Assembly (NCBI GenBank): GCA_001942045.1
Contig: MSTD01000002.1
Location: 247,790-311,789 of the forward strand
Length of the DNA stretch: 64,000 bases
Source: Mycolicibacterium porcinum
GTDB taxonomy: Bacteria > Actinomycetota > Actinomycetes > Mycobacteriales > Mycobacteriaceae
Reading direction: 5' to 3'
How positions within the stretch are numbered: the stretch's first letter is position 1; the number at the start of each line of letters is the position of its first letter. The position numbers and the translations under genes are program-made. The notes beneath the pieces are model-generated. The model saw only the letters and a list, made by a program, of their open reading frames with translations, ran no database searches and was not told the origin of the DNA. Of this stretch, positions 47,982 to 57,086 are shown piece after piece.

Positions 47982-48704
47982 TTAGGGCGCGACCGTCGTG
48001 GCGCGTTGCCGGGCCCGCTCCCACGGCCAGGTCATCAGCGCCCACACAATGAGGACGATCACGATCTCGGCGAGCAGGTACACCGGCCACGGACCCAGTA
48101 CGTCCAGCAGCGACGCGGTGGGAGGCTTCCGGTTGAGGTAGCCGTAGTTGGTCCCCGCGACCACGTTGAAGGCGAAGGTGAACGCCACCCATCCCAGGGT
48201 CGCGATGACGGCGAATCGGTAGTCGCGCCACCGCGGTCGCATCCCTCTCCCCCAGGTCAGATAGATCGCCGCCAACACGACCAGCACGTGCAGTGTGAAG
48301 AACGTGACGAAGAGATGGTGGGGAAAGTCGGGAGCACCCTCCTTGGCCGTACCGATATCCGGCGTGATCAACGCCTGCGAGCTCAGCACGAGTCCCCAGT
48401 AATACGTCAGCACGAAGGCCCAATGTCGTTGCGACCACAAGGCATACGCCGCCGCCAGCTCCGCGAGGTCACACAACTGCAACGGCACCGACGCATCGAT
48501 CGAGGGGTCGACCAGCTTGTAGACGAGCGCCACCAGGAACGCCGCGACGAGCAGTACCGCCAAGATTCGGCTCAGGATGCGGGCCTGTGCCTCGGACTGC
48601 CGACGCCCGGTGATCACCAGAAGTACGGCGCCCGTTGCGAACACCGCCAGCACGACCAGATGCGAGGGGCCGTACGCCGAAAACTCGCTTTGTGCAGAGA
48701 ACAT
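47982..48704 (-). CDS. TIGR02206/YwaF-family membrane protein
   Basis: 240 residues with seven hydrophobic segments. Features of the YwaF/TIGR02206 group are GPSHLVVLAVFATGAVLL at the first helix, PLQLCDLAELAAAYAL, YYWGLVLSSQALITPDIG, and the final NYGYLNRKPPTASLLDVLGP. Family members are integral membrane proteins without assigned function in bacteria. GGGGAGTT precedes the ATG. The gene is divergent from the histidine kinase at 48845. Confidence 0.8.
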   Translation of the reverse strand: MFSAQSEFSAYGPSHLVVLAVFATGAVLLVITGRRQSEAQARILSRILAVLLVAAFLVALVYKLVDPSIDASVPLQLCDLAELAAAYALWSQRHWAFVLTYYWGLVLSSQALITPDIGTAKEGAPDFPHHLFVTFFTLHVLVVLAAIYLTWGRGMRPRWRDYRFAVIATLGWVAFTFAFNVVAGTNYGYLNRKPPTASLLDVLGPWPVYLLAEIVIVLIVWALMTWPWERARQRATTVAP

Positions 48705-48810
48705 CGTTGAACTCCCCGTCTCGTCACACGCAGGGACCTGCGTTCCATGATCGCAGACCGGGGGGGAAACTTCGTTAACCTGCCTCAGGACGTGCTCGAA
48801 TCGCCCTATA

Positions 48811-48838
48811 CTCCTGCCAACCTTGCGGTTGGCAGGAG
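48811..48838 (+). promoter_or_regulatory. Perfect palindrome overlapping promoter and Shine-Dalgarno of the kinase gene
   Basis: CTCCTGCCAACC (48811-48822) and GGTTGGCAGGAG (48827-48838) form a 12-bp inverted repeat around TTGC. The right arm contains the ribosome-binding AGGAG, 6 bp before the ATG. A possible -10 (TATACT, 48807-48812) overlaps the left arm. It may be an operator or, if transcription starts farther upstream, an RNA hairpin that hides the ribosome site. Confidence 0.6.
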
Positions 48839-48844
48839 TCGAAG

Positions 48845-50071
48845 ATGGTCAGGCGCGCGGCGGCAACGACTTTGGGGCAGTACGTCCAGGGCGCATCTTT
48901 TCGCGGACTGCTGCTGCAATTCGCGCTGCGGCTTCTGTTGGTGGCGTTCATCTTCTTCGCGTTGTTCCTGCAACCGCCCGAGACGTACCGCTGGCCCTAC
49001 GCACTGCTCTGGTTGGGCTACATCGCGGCGATCGTCTGCTGGGGTTTCTGGGCGTTGCGACCGGCCAATGACGCCGGAATCGCAACCCGGCGTTGGGTTG
49101 CGCTGCTCATGCTTTGCGCGGATGTCGCTGTGGTGTCGATACTTTCGGTGGAATCCGGACTCAGCTCACCGAACACGTGGACCTCCGATGTGCTCCACTA
49201 CGGACTGTTTCTGATCCCGCTGATCGCCGCTGCCCAGCTTGATCCGTTCGTCAGCGCGGTGATCGCCGTCCCCACCGTGGCCGCATACGTCATCGTGCTC
49301 TGGGTGAACCAGACCGCCAACGGCGACGAACCGTGGGGTTCGATCCTCACCACGACGGGAGTGCTGACCGGGTTGGCCGCGGGCTCGGTCGCGTTGTCGT
49401 GGATCCAGCAGTCGAAAGAGCTGACCATCTCCCGGCTGGCCCAGGAACGCAGCCAACTGCTCGAAGAGATCGTCACCCTCGAAAAGCGCGAGAGACAAAC
49501 GCTGTCCGAACGACTGCACGACGGGGCGCTGCAGTATGTGCTGGCGTCGCGCCGCGAGATGGAGGAGGTGCGAGAGGGATCCGCCGAATCGATGGACCGG
49601 ATCGACGTGGCGCTCGGCGAGTGCTCCCGCTTGCTTCGCGACGTGGTCCGTGAGCTGCACCCCGAAGTGCTCGCCCGTGCCGGGCTCAGGGCCGCCATCA
49701 CCTCACTGGCCGACGGTATCGCGGCGCGCACCAACCTGGCCGTCCACGTGGACTTCGACGACTGGCCCGAGGACTTGCGAACCGACGCCGATCACCTGCT
49801 TTACAGTGCGGCGCGGGAGTTTTCGACGAATGCGATCAAACACGCCGAGGCCGACAACCTGACCTTCACGCTGCGACGCTCGAACGGGCGCGCCACACTG
49901 TGCGTCGCGGACGACGGCGTGGGTATCCCACGGGAACGCCTCGCGATGAGTGTCGAAACCGGTCACATCGGCTTCGCATCGATTCGCGCCAAGGTGTTGG
50001 CTCTCGGTGGCGTGCTGGACATTCACGATGCCCGCGGCACCGAGATCGCGATCTCCCTACCGTCGGTTTGA
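48845..50071 (+). CDS. Orphan sensor histidine kinase (NarL-type, HisKA_3)
   Basis: 408 residues. Five or six membrane helices (20-190) form a sensor region. A coiled linker leads to the HisKA_3 box RERQTLSERLHDGALQYVLA with phospho-His225, then GLRAAITSLADGIA and the ATPase domain with the N box REFSTNAIKHAEADN and G1 box VADDGVGIP. Such kinases normally pair with a LuxR-type response regulator encoded next door, but none is near. The next gene, a cutinase, converges on it. Signal unknown. Confidence 0.87.
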   Translation: MVRRAAATTLGQYVQGASFRGLLLQFALRLLLVAFIFFALFLQPPETYRWPYALLWLGYIAAIVCWGFWALRPANDAGIATRRWVALLMLCADVAVVSILSVESGLSSPNTWTSDVLHYGLFLIPLIAAAQLDPFVSAVIAVPTVAAYVIVLWVNQTANGDEPWGSILTTTGVLTGLAAGSVALSWIQQSKELTISRLAQERSQLLEEIVTLEKRERQTLSERLHDGALQYVLASRREMEEVREGSAESMDRIDVALGECSRLLRDVVRELHPEVLARAGLRAAITSLADGIAARTNLAVHVDFDDWPEDLRTDADHLLYSAAREFSTNAIKHAEADNLTFTLRRSNGRATLCVADDGVGIPRERLAMSVETGHIGFASIRAKVLALGGVLDIHDARGTEIAISLPSV

Positions 50072-50084
50072 GCCGGTCGACGGC

Positions 50085-51050
50085 TCAGACCCATCCGATC
50101 GGTGCCGACGGAGTCGTCGGTACCGGGCTCGACGGGCCGGGCTGCTGCCCGTAACCAGGTGTGTCCGGGCTGTACGCCGGCGACGGCCCGTGCACGGAAT
50201 TGTCTGGGCTGTAGCCCGGGGTCTGCCCAGAACCCGGCAGCGGTCCGTACGTCGGCACTGAGCCGGACCCCTGCAGCGGGCCGACCTCAGGCAGCTGACC
50301 GTAGTCCGGCAGCGCCGGGCCATACCCTGGCACCGACTGACCGGAGCCGGTCAGCAGCCGGGCCGCGATGAAAGTCGCCGCCTGGGTGGTGTACACGGGG
50401 ACGTAGCCCTCGGTGTGCCCACTCCATTCGTTGCCTTGACCCTCGTGACAGATCGGGTCCATCGGGTTGCACAGGTCGATCGCTTTGGCGCCGAACAGCG
50501 CGCTCTGGCTGGCGATCGATTGCTTGGTGCGGGTGGCCACATCGCCGAAGGTGGTGATGGCCTTGACGTTGTCCGCAAGCTCGGGCGGCAGCGAATCGCC
50601 CCATTTGATGCCACCCACCGGGTTGCCGACCACGATGTTGATGACGCTCGCACCCTGCGAATACCCGCCGAGCACGATTTGGGTGTCGGGGCAGGACGAC
50701 AGGGTGGACTTGATGTGAGAAATCGCGTCCTTCGCACCGTCGCCGCCGTGCAGCTGCAGCTTGCTGGCCTTGTAGTTCACCCCGTAGGTCTTGAGGTTCA
50801 AGCCGGGGATCTGCTTGCGCAGCGCTTCGGCGAGGGCATCGCCGACCCGGCCCATGCCCGCCGGTTCGTCGGTACCGCGCGCGAAGACGAGCTCCGCGTC
50901 GGCGCAGTCGTCGGCAGTCGCCACCGGCGGTGCGGCGAGGGAGACGAGCGGAAAACCGGAGGTGAGAAGTGCAGCAGCGCCAAGCCCGACCCAGCGACCA
51001 CCTGACCGCGCACTGCCCGTCCGACGGGCGTGTTTGCGGCAAGAGAACAT
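50085..51050 (-). CDS. Cutinase-family serine esterase with long low-complexity tail
   Basis: 321 residues. The signal peptide ends near PPVATA-DD. The cutinase domain has the nucleophile S131 in [12 protein letters not shown], Asp198 in [11 protein letters not shown] and His212 in [12 protein letters not shown]; cysteine pairs (C49/C120 and C194/C201) are typical of the fold. Cutinase-like proteins of mycobacteria hydrolyse lipid esters at the cell surface. From about residue 232 the protein continues for 90 residues of Pro/Gly/Ser/Tyr-rich repeats ([19 protein letters not shown]), which is uncommon and could anchor it in the wall. Confidence 0.87.
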   Translation of the reverse strand: MFSCRKHARRTGSARSGGRWVGLGAAALLTSGFPLVSLAAPPVATADDCADAELVFARGTDEPAGMGRVGDALAEALRKQIPGLNLKTYGVNYKASKLQLHGGDGAKDAISHIKSTLSSCPDTQIVLGGYSQGASVINIVVGNPVGGIKWGDSLPPELADNVKAITTFGDVATRTKQSIASQSALFGAKAIDLCNPMDPICHEGQGNEWSGHTEGYVPVYTTQAATFIAARLLTGSGQSVPGYGPALPDYGQLPEVGPLQGSGSVPTYGPLPGSGQTPGYSPDNSVHGPSPAYSPDTPGYGQQPGPSSPVPTTPSAPIGWV

Positions 51051-51266
51051 GCCTCAACCTAACCCCTATCTCCGGATGATCAAGCTCAACACCTGGACGG
51101 CCCGCCAGGCGACGTCGCTACGAGCTGCTGACGGCGGGTCGAAAAAGGCCTCTGAACTGCATCTTCTCCGTGGCGGTAAGTGTCATGTGGTCACGGTGTC
51201 TTCTGCCCCAATCTGAGGTAGTCCGCTACTCCATACACCGGTGACCGCTCAGCCGAAGATGTGAGC

Positions 51267-51614
51267 ATGAACAGCAGCGAGGTCCCGAAACGAGGAATCG
51301 TCGGGTTGACGACGGCCGTCTTGATGTTCGGTCTGGGCCTGGCAAGTGTGGCGCTGGCGGGCACCGCGCAGGCCCGGCCGACCTGGTGCCCGGGCGATCC
51401 CAGGCCGGCTGCGGCGCCGTGGCCCGATTTCGACTGGTCATCCTGCTACGAGTACAGCGGCCAGGGCGGCCAATACGGCTGGATCGACTTGGGCACCGGG
51501 ATCTTTCACCCGATGCCGCTGGACATTCCGCCTACCCCGCCGCCACCGAATCCGCCGGAGTGCATCGGCTTCTTCCCGCTCCCCGGGGCAGACCCGTCAC
51601 ACTGCGTGATCTAG
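51267..51614 (+). CDS. Small secreted protein
   Basis: 115 residues. The signal peptide (GIVGLTTAVLMFGLGLASVA) ends at AQA-RP. The mature part has four cysteines (TWCPGDP, SSCYEY, PECIGF, SHCVI), so two disulfides are likely, and a PTPPPPNPP stretch. Function unknown; comparable exported proteins are frequent in mycobacteria. ATG at 51267 is preferred to the GTG at 51261 because of GAAGA spacing, though the site is weak. A strong terminator follows. Confidence 0.7.
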   Translation: MNSSEVPKRGIVGLTTAVLMFGLGLASVALAGTAQARPTWCPGDPRPAAAPWPDFDWSSCYEYSGQGGQYGWIDLGTGIFHPMPLDIPPTPPPPNPPECIGFFPLPGADPSHCVI

Positions 51615-51624
51615 GGAGCAACGA

Positions 51625-51665
51625 TAAAGGCCCAGGTCTGAGATTTACTCTGACCTGGGCCTTTA
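51625..51665. terminator. Bidirectional intrinsic terminator between secreted-protein gene and tmRNA
   Basis: A perfect 14-bp stem (TAAAGGCCCAGGTC paired with GACCTGGGCCTTTA) with a 13-nt loop. It lies 10 bp after the + strand stop and 4 bp beyond the tmRNA 3' end on the other strand, so it ends both transcripts. Confidence 0.85.
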
Positions 51666-51669
51666 CTCG

Positions 51670-52035
51670 TGGAGCTGCCGGGAATTGAACCCGGGTCCTA
51701 CGGCATGTCCTCGAGGCTTCTCCGTGCGCAGTTCGCTGTGCCTCTACTCGGATCTCTCAGTCACGCGAACAAGCCGAGATGACGATCCCAGTCGCTGTTT
51801 GATGTCCCCACGGGTCCCGCGACCGAACCCGTGGGTGGGTCCCTCTAGCTGATGCCAGGGTCCGGGCCGAGGGCGCTCCCGGTCTGACAGACACGCAGTC
51901 GCTTAGGCAGCGAGTGCGTAGTCGCGCTGATTGGAATCGGCGCTTAATTGGTTGCAACGACGCTTACGGTGGTCTCTTGCCTGCACCGGCACGCTTCCCT
52001 TGATTCGATGCGCGAAGTCGAAACCGATCAGCCCC
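51670..52035 (-). ncRNA. ssrA: Transfer-messenger RNA (tmRNA)
   Basis: 366 nt. The 5' GGGGCTG pairs with the 3' CAGCTCC plus discriminator A, including the alanine G3-U70 pair, and a T arm lies near 51690. The tag frame at 51903-51941 reads ADSNQRDYALAA then TAA. That tag differs by one residue from the one I recall for M. tuberculosis (His for Asn). CCA is not encoded. tmRNA with SmpB frees ribosomes stuck on broken messages and marks the peptide for proteolysis. smpB lies upstream on the same strand. Confidence 0.96.
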
Positions 52036-52043
52036 TCGCATCC

Positions 52044-52074
52044 CTGCCGACTTTCGGCAGGACAATCCATGTTA
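52044..52074 (-). promoter_or_regulatory. tmRNA promoter element and 5' leader hairpin
   Basis: On the minus strand a possible -10, TAACAT (52069-52074), is followed by a perfect hairpin CTGCCGA-AAG-TCGGCAG (52044-52060) 8 bp before the mature 5' end. The hairpin would be part of the precursor trimmed by RNase P. The start site is inferred. Confidence 0.45.
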
Positions 52075-52204
52075 CGCGAACACCAACCGCGAGCGCCAAG
52101 CCATTATTCCGAGGCACTTTCGTGTCGCTCGGAGGCGCCGAGGGTGCGTGGAATGCTGGCTCGGCACGGAGTGTCGGCCAGCAGACACGCACGCTCGCGG
52201 TGCT

Positions 52205-52696
52205 TCAGGACATGCCCTTCGCGCGGCGGCCCAGCTCGCGGGTGATCTCGCGATCGGCGTCACGCTTGGCCAGATCCTGGCGTTTGTCGTGAGCCTGCTT
52301 ACCGCGGGCCAGCGCCAGTTCGACCTTCACCTTGCCGTCGGAGAAATACATCGACAACGGCACCAGGGTCAGGTTGCCGTCGCGGATCTTTCCGATCAGG
52401 TTGTCGATCTGCTTGCGGTGCAACAGCAGCTTGCGGTTGCGCCGCGGCGCGTGGTTGGTCCAGGTGCCGTGGTGATACTCGGCGATGTGGACGTTACGCA
52501 GCCAGATCTCGCCGTCGTCGACGGTGGCGAACGCGTCGGCCAGGGAGGCCTGGCCTTCGCGCAGACTCTTGACCTCGGTGCCCATCAGCGCGATGCCCGC
52601 CTCATAGGTATCGAGAATCATGTAGTTGTGCCGCGCCTTGCGATTGCTGGCCACAATCTGCTTATTGCCGGCGGGGCTGGACTTCTTGGTCGCCAC
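52205..52696 (-). CDS. smpB: SsrA-binding protein SmpB
   Basis: 163 residues. The OB-fold RNA-binding protein shows [47 protein letters not shown] and the basic tail [20 protein letters not shown]. It delivers alanyl-tmRNA to stalled ribosomes. The start is GTG at 52696, 10 bp after the ftsX stop, so it is in the ftsE-ftsX operon. ssrA follows on the same strand, as in M. tuberculosis Rv3100c. Confidence 0.96.
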   Translation of the reverse strand: MATKKSSPAGNKQIVASNRKARHNYMILDTYEAGIALMGTEVKSLREGQASLADAFATVDDGEIWLRNVHIAEYHHGTWTNHAPRRNRKLLLHRKQIDNLIGKIRDGNLTLVPLSMYFSDGKVKVELALARGKQAHDKRQDLAKRDADREITRELGRRAKGMS

Positions 52697-52706
52697 TAGT
52701 TCACGA

Positions 52707-53603
52707 CTACCTTCGTATGTAGAGCCGCAGCGTCACATACGCGGTTATGCCGGACATCGCCAGGCCGAGGAACAGCATCCACGGTGCGCTGAAGTAGAGC
52801 ACGTCAGCGTAGTCGACCCGAGCAATCAAATTCGACTGATAAAACTGGTCGAGCGCTTTCTCCAGGAATACCGCGCGCACCACGATCAGCCCGACGATGG
52901 CGATCACCACACCGATCAGCGCCGCGATCATCGCCTCCACGAGGAACGGCAGCTGCGTGTACCAGCGGGTCGCACCGACCAGGCGCATGATGCCGATCTC
53001 GGTGCGCCGCGTGTAGGCGGCCACCTGGACCATGTTGGCGATGAGTAGCACCGCACCGATCGCCTGCACCAGCGCCACCGCGAACGCGACGCTACTGAGA
53101 CCGTCGAGCACCGCGAACAGGCGGTCGATCAGGTCCTTCTGGTTGAGCACGTTGAGCACGCCGGGCTGGCCCTGCATCGCCTTGTCGAATGCCTCGTGCT
53201 GCTCGGGGTCGTTGAGCTTGACGATGAACGACGCCGGGAACGCGTCCTTGCCCGCGACATCCTTGTACTGCGGGAACTTCTTGATCGCGTCGTCGTAGGC
53301 CTGCTCGCGATTGAGGAAGCTCAGCGAACGCACGTCGTCGCGGTCGTCGATCATCCGGTACAGCGTCTTGCACGCTTCTTCGTCGCAGTTGGGGTCGTTG
53401 GCCGAGATGTCGTCGGTCAGGAACACCTGGCTCTCGACGCGGTCCAGGTAGATGTCGCGGGACTGGTCGGCCAGCCGCACCACCAGCAGACCGCCACCGA
53501 ACAACCCGATCGAGATTGCGGTGGTCAGGATCATCGCCACCGTCATAGTGACGTTGCGACGAAGCCCGGTCAGAACTTCATTGACAAGAAAGCCGAAGCG
53601 CAC
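52707..53603 (-). CDS. ftsX: Cell division protein FtsX (ABC permease)
   Basis: 298 residues. One N-terminal membrane helix ([20 protein letters not shown]) is followed by an extracellular domain (about 45-170) containing the two cysteines of [16 protein letters not shown], then three C-terminal membrane helices ([20 protein letters not shown] and others). FtsX with FtsE activates peptidoglycan hydrolases at the septum; in M. tuberculosis the outer domain binds RipC. The GTG start follows the ftsE stop directly. Confidence 0.95.
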   Translation of the reverse strand: MRFGFLVNEVLTGLRRNVTMTVAMILTTAISIGLFGGGLLVVRLADQSRDIYLDRVESQVFLTDDISANDPNCDEEACKTLYRMIDDRDDVRSLSFLNREQAYDDAIKKFPQYKDVAGKDAFPASFIVKLNDPEQHEAFDKAMQGQPGVLNVLNQKDLIDRLFAVLDGLSSVAFAVALVQAIGAVLLIANMVQVAAYTRRTEIGIMRLVGATRWYTQLPFLVEAMIAALIGVVIAIVGLIVVRAVFLEKALDQFYQSNLIARVDYADVLYFSAPWMLFLGLAMSGITAYVTLRLYIRR

Positions 53604-54293
53604 TTAGCGATCCATTCCGTAGACGCCGCGCTGCTCATCACGGATCAGCCGGCCGAGTTCGAGTTCGACGACCCGCTGACGCATGGAGTCGACGATGTGA
53701 TGGTCGTGGGTGGCCATCAGCACCGTGGTGCCGGTGCGGTTGATCCGTTCCAGCAGATCCATGATGTCCTTGCTGGTCTCCGGATCCAAGTTTCCGGTGG
53801 GCTCGTCGGCGATCAGGACCAGCGGGCGGTTGACGAAGGCCCGCGCGATGGCGACGCGCTGCTGCTCACCACCGGACAGTTCGCTCGGCAACCGGTTGGC
53901 CTTGCCGGACAGGCCGACCATCTCCAGCACGTCCGGGACCACGCGGTTGATCACCTCGCCGCGCTTGCCGATCACCTCGAGCGCGAACGCCACGTTCTCG
54001 AACACGGTCTTCTGCTGCAGCAGCCGGAAGTCCTGGAACACGCAGCCGATGACCTGCCGCAGGCTCGGGACGTGCCGGCCGGCCAGCTTGTTGACATGAA
54101 ACTTGGAGACTCGGATGTCGCCGGAGGTGGGCGTCTCGGCCGCCAGCAGCAGCCGCATGAACGTCGACTTGCCCGAGCCCGACGGGCCGATCAGGAAGAC
54201 GAACTCACCCTTGTCGATTTTCAACGAGACGTCGTCGAGCGCTGGGCGCGCCGAAGACTTGTAGTGCTTCGTCACGTGGTCGAGGGTGATCAT
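53604..54293 (-). CDS. ftsE: Cell division ATP-binding protein FtsE
   Basis: 229 residues, the same length as in M. tuberculosis. Walker A is [12 protein letters not shown], the Q loop is VFQDFRLL, the ABC signature is [14 protein letters not shown], Walker B is [14 protein letters not shown], and the switch histidine is in [10 protein letters not shown]. It powers FtsX. The ATG at 54293 gives the conserved start; a GTG one codon upstream is possible. It heads the ftsE-ftsX-smpB operon. Confidence 0.95.
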   Translation of the reverse strand: MITLDHVTKHYKSSARPALDDVSLKIDKGEFVFLIGPSGSGKSTFMRLLLAAETPTSGDIRVSKFHVNKLAGRHVPSLRQVIGCVFQDFRLLQQKTVFENVAFALEVIGKRGEVINRVVPDVLEMVGLSGKANRLPSELSGGEQQRVAIARAFVNRPLVLIADEPTGNLDPETSKDIMDLLERINRTGTTVLMATHDHHIVDSMRQRVVELELGRLIRDEQRGVYGMDR

Positions 54294-54338
54294 CACGGCA
54301 CGCCAGTGTAGCGGGGCGACAGCATCCGGCAGGTCAGG

Positions 54339-54866
54339 CTATCGCGGCAATGTCGGTGCCACCGACTCCTGGCCCGGTTGCGGCTGCTCGACGGCCGGAC
54401 TCGGGGCCGGCCCCGGGAACACCGGCAACGTGATCGGCGGAAGCAGTCCCGGACCGTCCGGATCGATCACCGTGGTCCGCGGCGCTCCCGGCGGCGTCGT
54501 GGTCGTCGGACTCGTCGGCGCACCCGGCGTGGTGGTCTCGGTGGTCTCCGGCGTCTCGGTCGGCGTCGTGGTCGTCGGGACCGTGGTTTCGGTCGTCTCC
54601 GGCGTCTCCGTCGGCGTCGTCGTGCGGGGCGTCTGCAGCTTCGTGCGCGGCACCCAGGTGTACTCGGGATCGGGCACGAACCCGGGCGGCACCACCTGGC
54701 TGTCGGGTGACTGCGGCGTCGCCTGTTTGGGCGCGTACTCCTGCTGCACCCACGACAGCGCGATGAACACGACGATCAACACGACCGTCGACGTACGAAG
54801 CCGACCGACACGGCTGTGCCACAGCCTTTCGATCGTCTCGGTCACCCGGGTGAAGTCGAGTTTCAC
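54339..54866 (-). CDS. Membrane protein with Thr/Pro-rich outer region (Rv3103c-like)
   Basis: 175 residues. A short cytoplasmic part leads to one membrane helix (RTSTVVLIVVFIALSWV, 24-40). The rest is extracellular, dominated by Thr, Pro and Glu, with a tandem 17-residue unit (TTTPTETPETTETT...) and a proline-rich end. Such Thr/Pro regions are candidates for O-mannosylation in mycobacteria. It overlaps mscS by 4 bp and precedes ftsE, the same order as M. tuberculosis Rv3104c-Rv3103c-Rv3102c. Function unknown. Confidence 0.78.
   Translation of the reverse strand: MKLDFTRVTETIERLWHSRVGRLRTSTVVLIVVFIALSWVQQEYAPKQATPQSPDSQVVPPGFVPDPEYTWVPRTKLQTPRTTTPTETPETTETTVPTTTTPTETPETTETTTPGAPTSPTTTTPPGAPRTTVIDPDGPGLLPPITLPVFPGPAPSPAVEQPQPGQESVAPTLPR
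54532..54624. repeat. 51-bp tandem repeat inside the Thr/Pro-rich gene
   Basis: Two copies, the first at 54532-54582 and the second beginning at 54583 and recognisable for 42 bp, nearly identical except for a few third-base and G/C changes. They encode the 17-residue repeat. Copy number could vary between strains. Confidence 0.65.
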
Positions 54867-55840
54867 TTCTTCGACTCCTGAGCCGGCGGCGCCGCGACCG
54901 TCTCAGCGACCGCGGTGGGGTGAATGACGTCGCCGGCCGCGGCGATCGACGCGTCAGAAGACGTCACCACGCCGGCACGGCGCAGTGCCCGCACCACCCG
55001 CACCCGCAGCCGTCGACCCACGTCGAACTGTTTGCCCGGCAGCGTGCGCGCGACCATCCGGAGGTTCACGGTGTCGAGTCCGATGCTCTCGACGCCCATC
55101 AGCTGCGGCTTGTCGAGTAGCAGCTTGGACAGCTCGCCGTCCTCGGACGCCTTCTCGGCGACGTCGTTGAGCACGTCGTTGACCACGTTGAGGTCGGCGC
55201 TGACCGGGACGGGGATGTCGACGACGGCGCGCGCCCAGTCCTTCGACAGGTTCAGCGCCTTGACGATCTGCCCGTTGGGAACGGTGTACATCTCACCTTC
55301 GGACGACCGCAGCTTGGTGACCCGCAGCGTGACGTCCTCGACCGTTCCCTCGGCCTCGTTGGCCGCGGCGATCGTCAGCCGCACCAGGTCACCGAAGCCG
55401 TACTGCTTCTCGGTGATGATGAAGAAGCCGGCGAGCAGGTCCTGCACGATGCGCTGCGCACCGAAACCCAGCGCGGCACCGAGCACGGCCGCGGGCGCTA
55501 CCAGGGAGGCGACCGGCACCTGCAGGGCGTCGGTGACCTCGACGAGCACGATGATGAACAGGACCGCCACCGACACCCACGAAATCACCGAGGCGACGGC
55601 CTGCCGGTGCTTGGCACTCTCCGAGCGCACCAGTGCGTCGCTTTCCTGGTACTCGGCGTCGATCCGGCGCACGACCCGTTGCGCGGCCCAGTTGATGAAG
55701 CGCGCCGCGAGCAGGCCGCCGATGAGCAGCAGGGCGATCCGAAGACCCGTGGTCAGGATCCAGACGCCGATCTCGCCGTGCCAGAACGAGTGCCAGCGAT
55801 CGGCGAGTTGAAAGGCGAGCACCGTATTAGTCGTCGTCAT
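54863..55840 (-). CDS. Small-conductance mechanosensitive channel (MscS family)
   Basis: 325 residues. Three membrane helices end in the pore helix ([20 protein letters not shown]) with the Gly/Ala pattern of MscS, followed by [21 protein letters not shown] and the beta domain ([20 protein letters not shown]). These channels release solutes under hypo-osmotic shock. The ATG at 55840 is preceded by AGGAGAG, overlaps the prfB end by 14 bp and gives the usual N-terminus; the frame is open farther upstream but lies over prfB. It corresponds to Rv3104c. Confidence 0.9.
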   Translation of the reverse strand: MTTTNTVLAFQLADRWHSFWHGEIGVWILTTGLRIALLLIGGLLAARFINWAAQRVVRRIDAEYQESDALVRSESAKHRQAVASVISWVSVAVLFIIVLVEVTDALQVPVASLVAPAAVLGAALGFGAQRIVQDLLAGFFIITEKQYGFGDLVRLTIAAANEAEGTVEDVTLRVTKLRSSEGEMYTVPNGQIVKALNLSKDWARAVVDIPVPVSADLNVVNDVLNDVAEKASEDGELSKLLLDKPQLMGVESIGLDTVNLRMVARTLPGKQFDVGRRLRVRVVRALRRAGVVTSSDASIAAAGDVIHPTAVAETVAAPPAQESKK

Positions 55841-56936
55841 CTCTCCTGTTGCGCCATCTGATCCCGGCTTCCAGGAATCCGTCGATGTCTCCGTCCAGCA
55901 CCGTGGCCGGGTTGCCGACCTCGTACTCGGTACGCAGATCCTTGACCATCTGATAGGGATGCAGCACGTAGGACCGCATCTGGTTACCCCACGAGCTGCC
56001 GCCGTCTCCCTTGAGCGCATCCATCTCGGCGCGTTCCTCCAAACGCTTGCGTTCCAGGAGCCGAGCCTGCAGAACCCGCATCGCCGCGACCTTGTTCTGC
56101 AGCTGCGACTTCTCGTTCTGACAGGTCACCACGATCCCGGTGGGGATGTGGGTGAGGCGGACCGCGGAGTCGGTGGTGTTCACCGACTGCCCGCCGGGAC
56201 CGCTGGAGCGGTACACGTCGACGCGCAGATCCCCTTCCGGGATCTCGATGTGGTCGGTGGTCTCCACCACGGGCAGCACCTCGACGTCGGCGAACGACGT
56301 CTGGCGGCGGCTCTGATTGTCGAACGGGCTGATGCGCACGAGCCGGTGCGTGCCCTGCTCGACCGACAGGGTGCCGTAGGCGAACGGGGCGTGCACCGCG
56401 AAGGTCGCGCTCTTGATCCCGGCTTCCTCGGCGTAGGACGTGTCGAACACCTCGACCGGGTAGTCGTGCTTCTCAGCCCAGCGGATGTACATCCGCATCA
56501 GCATCTCGGCCCAGTCCGCGGCGTCGACGCCACCGGCGCCGGAGCGGATCGTGACGACGGCCTCGCGCTCGTCGTACTCACCCGAGAGCAGGGTGCGGAC
56601 CTCGAGGGTTTCGATCTCCTCGCGGAGCTTGACCAGTTCGGCGTCGGCCTCGGCGAGTTCGTCTTCCCCGCCCTCCTCGGCGGCGAGTTCGAACAGCACC
56701 GGCAGGTCATCGACACGCTGACGCAGCTCCTGCACCCGGCGCAGTTCACTCTGTGCGTGCGACAACTCACTGGTGACCTTCTGGGCCCGCGATTGGTCGT
56801 CCCAGAGGTTCGGATCGGAGGCCTGCTGCTCGAGCATGTCGATCCGCTGGCGCAGGCCATCGATGTCGAGCACCCGCTCCACGGTCGTCAGGGTGGTGTC
56901 GAGTGCGGCTACGGCGGCTTGGCGGTCTGGATCCAC
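55827..56936 (-). CDS. prfB: Peptide chain release factor 2
   Basis: 369 residues. RF2 recognises UGA and UAA stop codons. The anticodon-like tripeptide SPF is in [12 protein letters not shown], and the peptidyl-release GGQ is in [17 protein letters not shown]. The start is GTG. The frame is continuous: the in-frame UGA and frameshift site used for autoregulation in many bacteria is absent, as expected for actinobacteria. It is followed by an overlapping mscS and is divergent from fprA, matching Rv3105c-Rv3106. Confidence 0.95.
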   Translation of the reverse strand: MDPDRQAAVAALDTTLTTVERVLDIDGLRQRIDMLEQQASDPNLWDDQSRAQKVTSELSHAQSELRRVQELRQRVDDLPVLFELAAEEGGEDELAEADAELVKLREEIETLEVRTLLSGEYDEREAVVTIRSGAGGVDAADWAEMLMRMYIRWAEKHDYPVEVFDTSYAEEAGIKSATFAVHAPFAYGTLSVEQGTHRLVRISPFDNQSRRQTSFADVEVLPVVETTDHIEIPEGDLRVDVYRSSGPGGQSVNTTDSAVRLTHIPTGIVVTCQNEKSQLQNKVAAMRVLQARLLERKRLEERAEMDALKGDGGSSWGNQMRSYVLHPYQMVKDLRTEYEVGNPATVLDGDIDGFLEAGIRWRNRRDDDD

Positions 56937-57086
56937 GAATGTTCAGGGTACCCGGCGGCATTTCGGCGGCAGTTCTCTCCGACTCGCGGCAGCACCGACG
57001 ATCTGTGTTTAAAGTCGGTTGGTACCCGGCCCGACAGCCTCGGTACGGGTCTGTGACGACTTTTCCGGCTCGTAAGAAGGCAGGGT

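Noticed and set aside
46230..48710. 826-codon frame opposite mmpL and the TIGR02206 gene
   Set aside because: Crosses two well-supported genes on the other strand, with His/Arg/Asp/Gln-rich sequence and no motif.
53196..54311. 371-codon frame opposite ftsX and ftsE
   Set aside because: Complement of two conserved genes with no independent support.
55841..56020. Longer start for the mechanosensitive channel
   Set aside because: The extra 60 codons lie over the prfB 3' end and are not channel-like; AGGAGAG marks the ATG at 55840.
55827..56936. Programmed frameshift in prfB
   Set aside because: The RF2 frame is continuous from GTG to stop with no in-frame UGA near codon 26.
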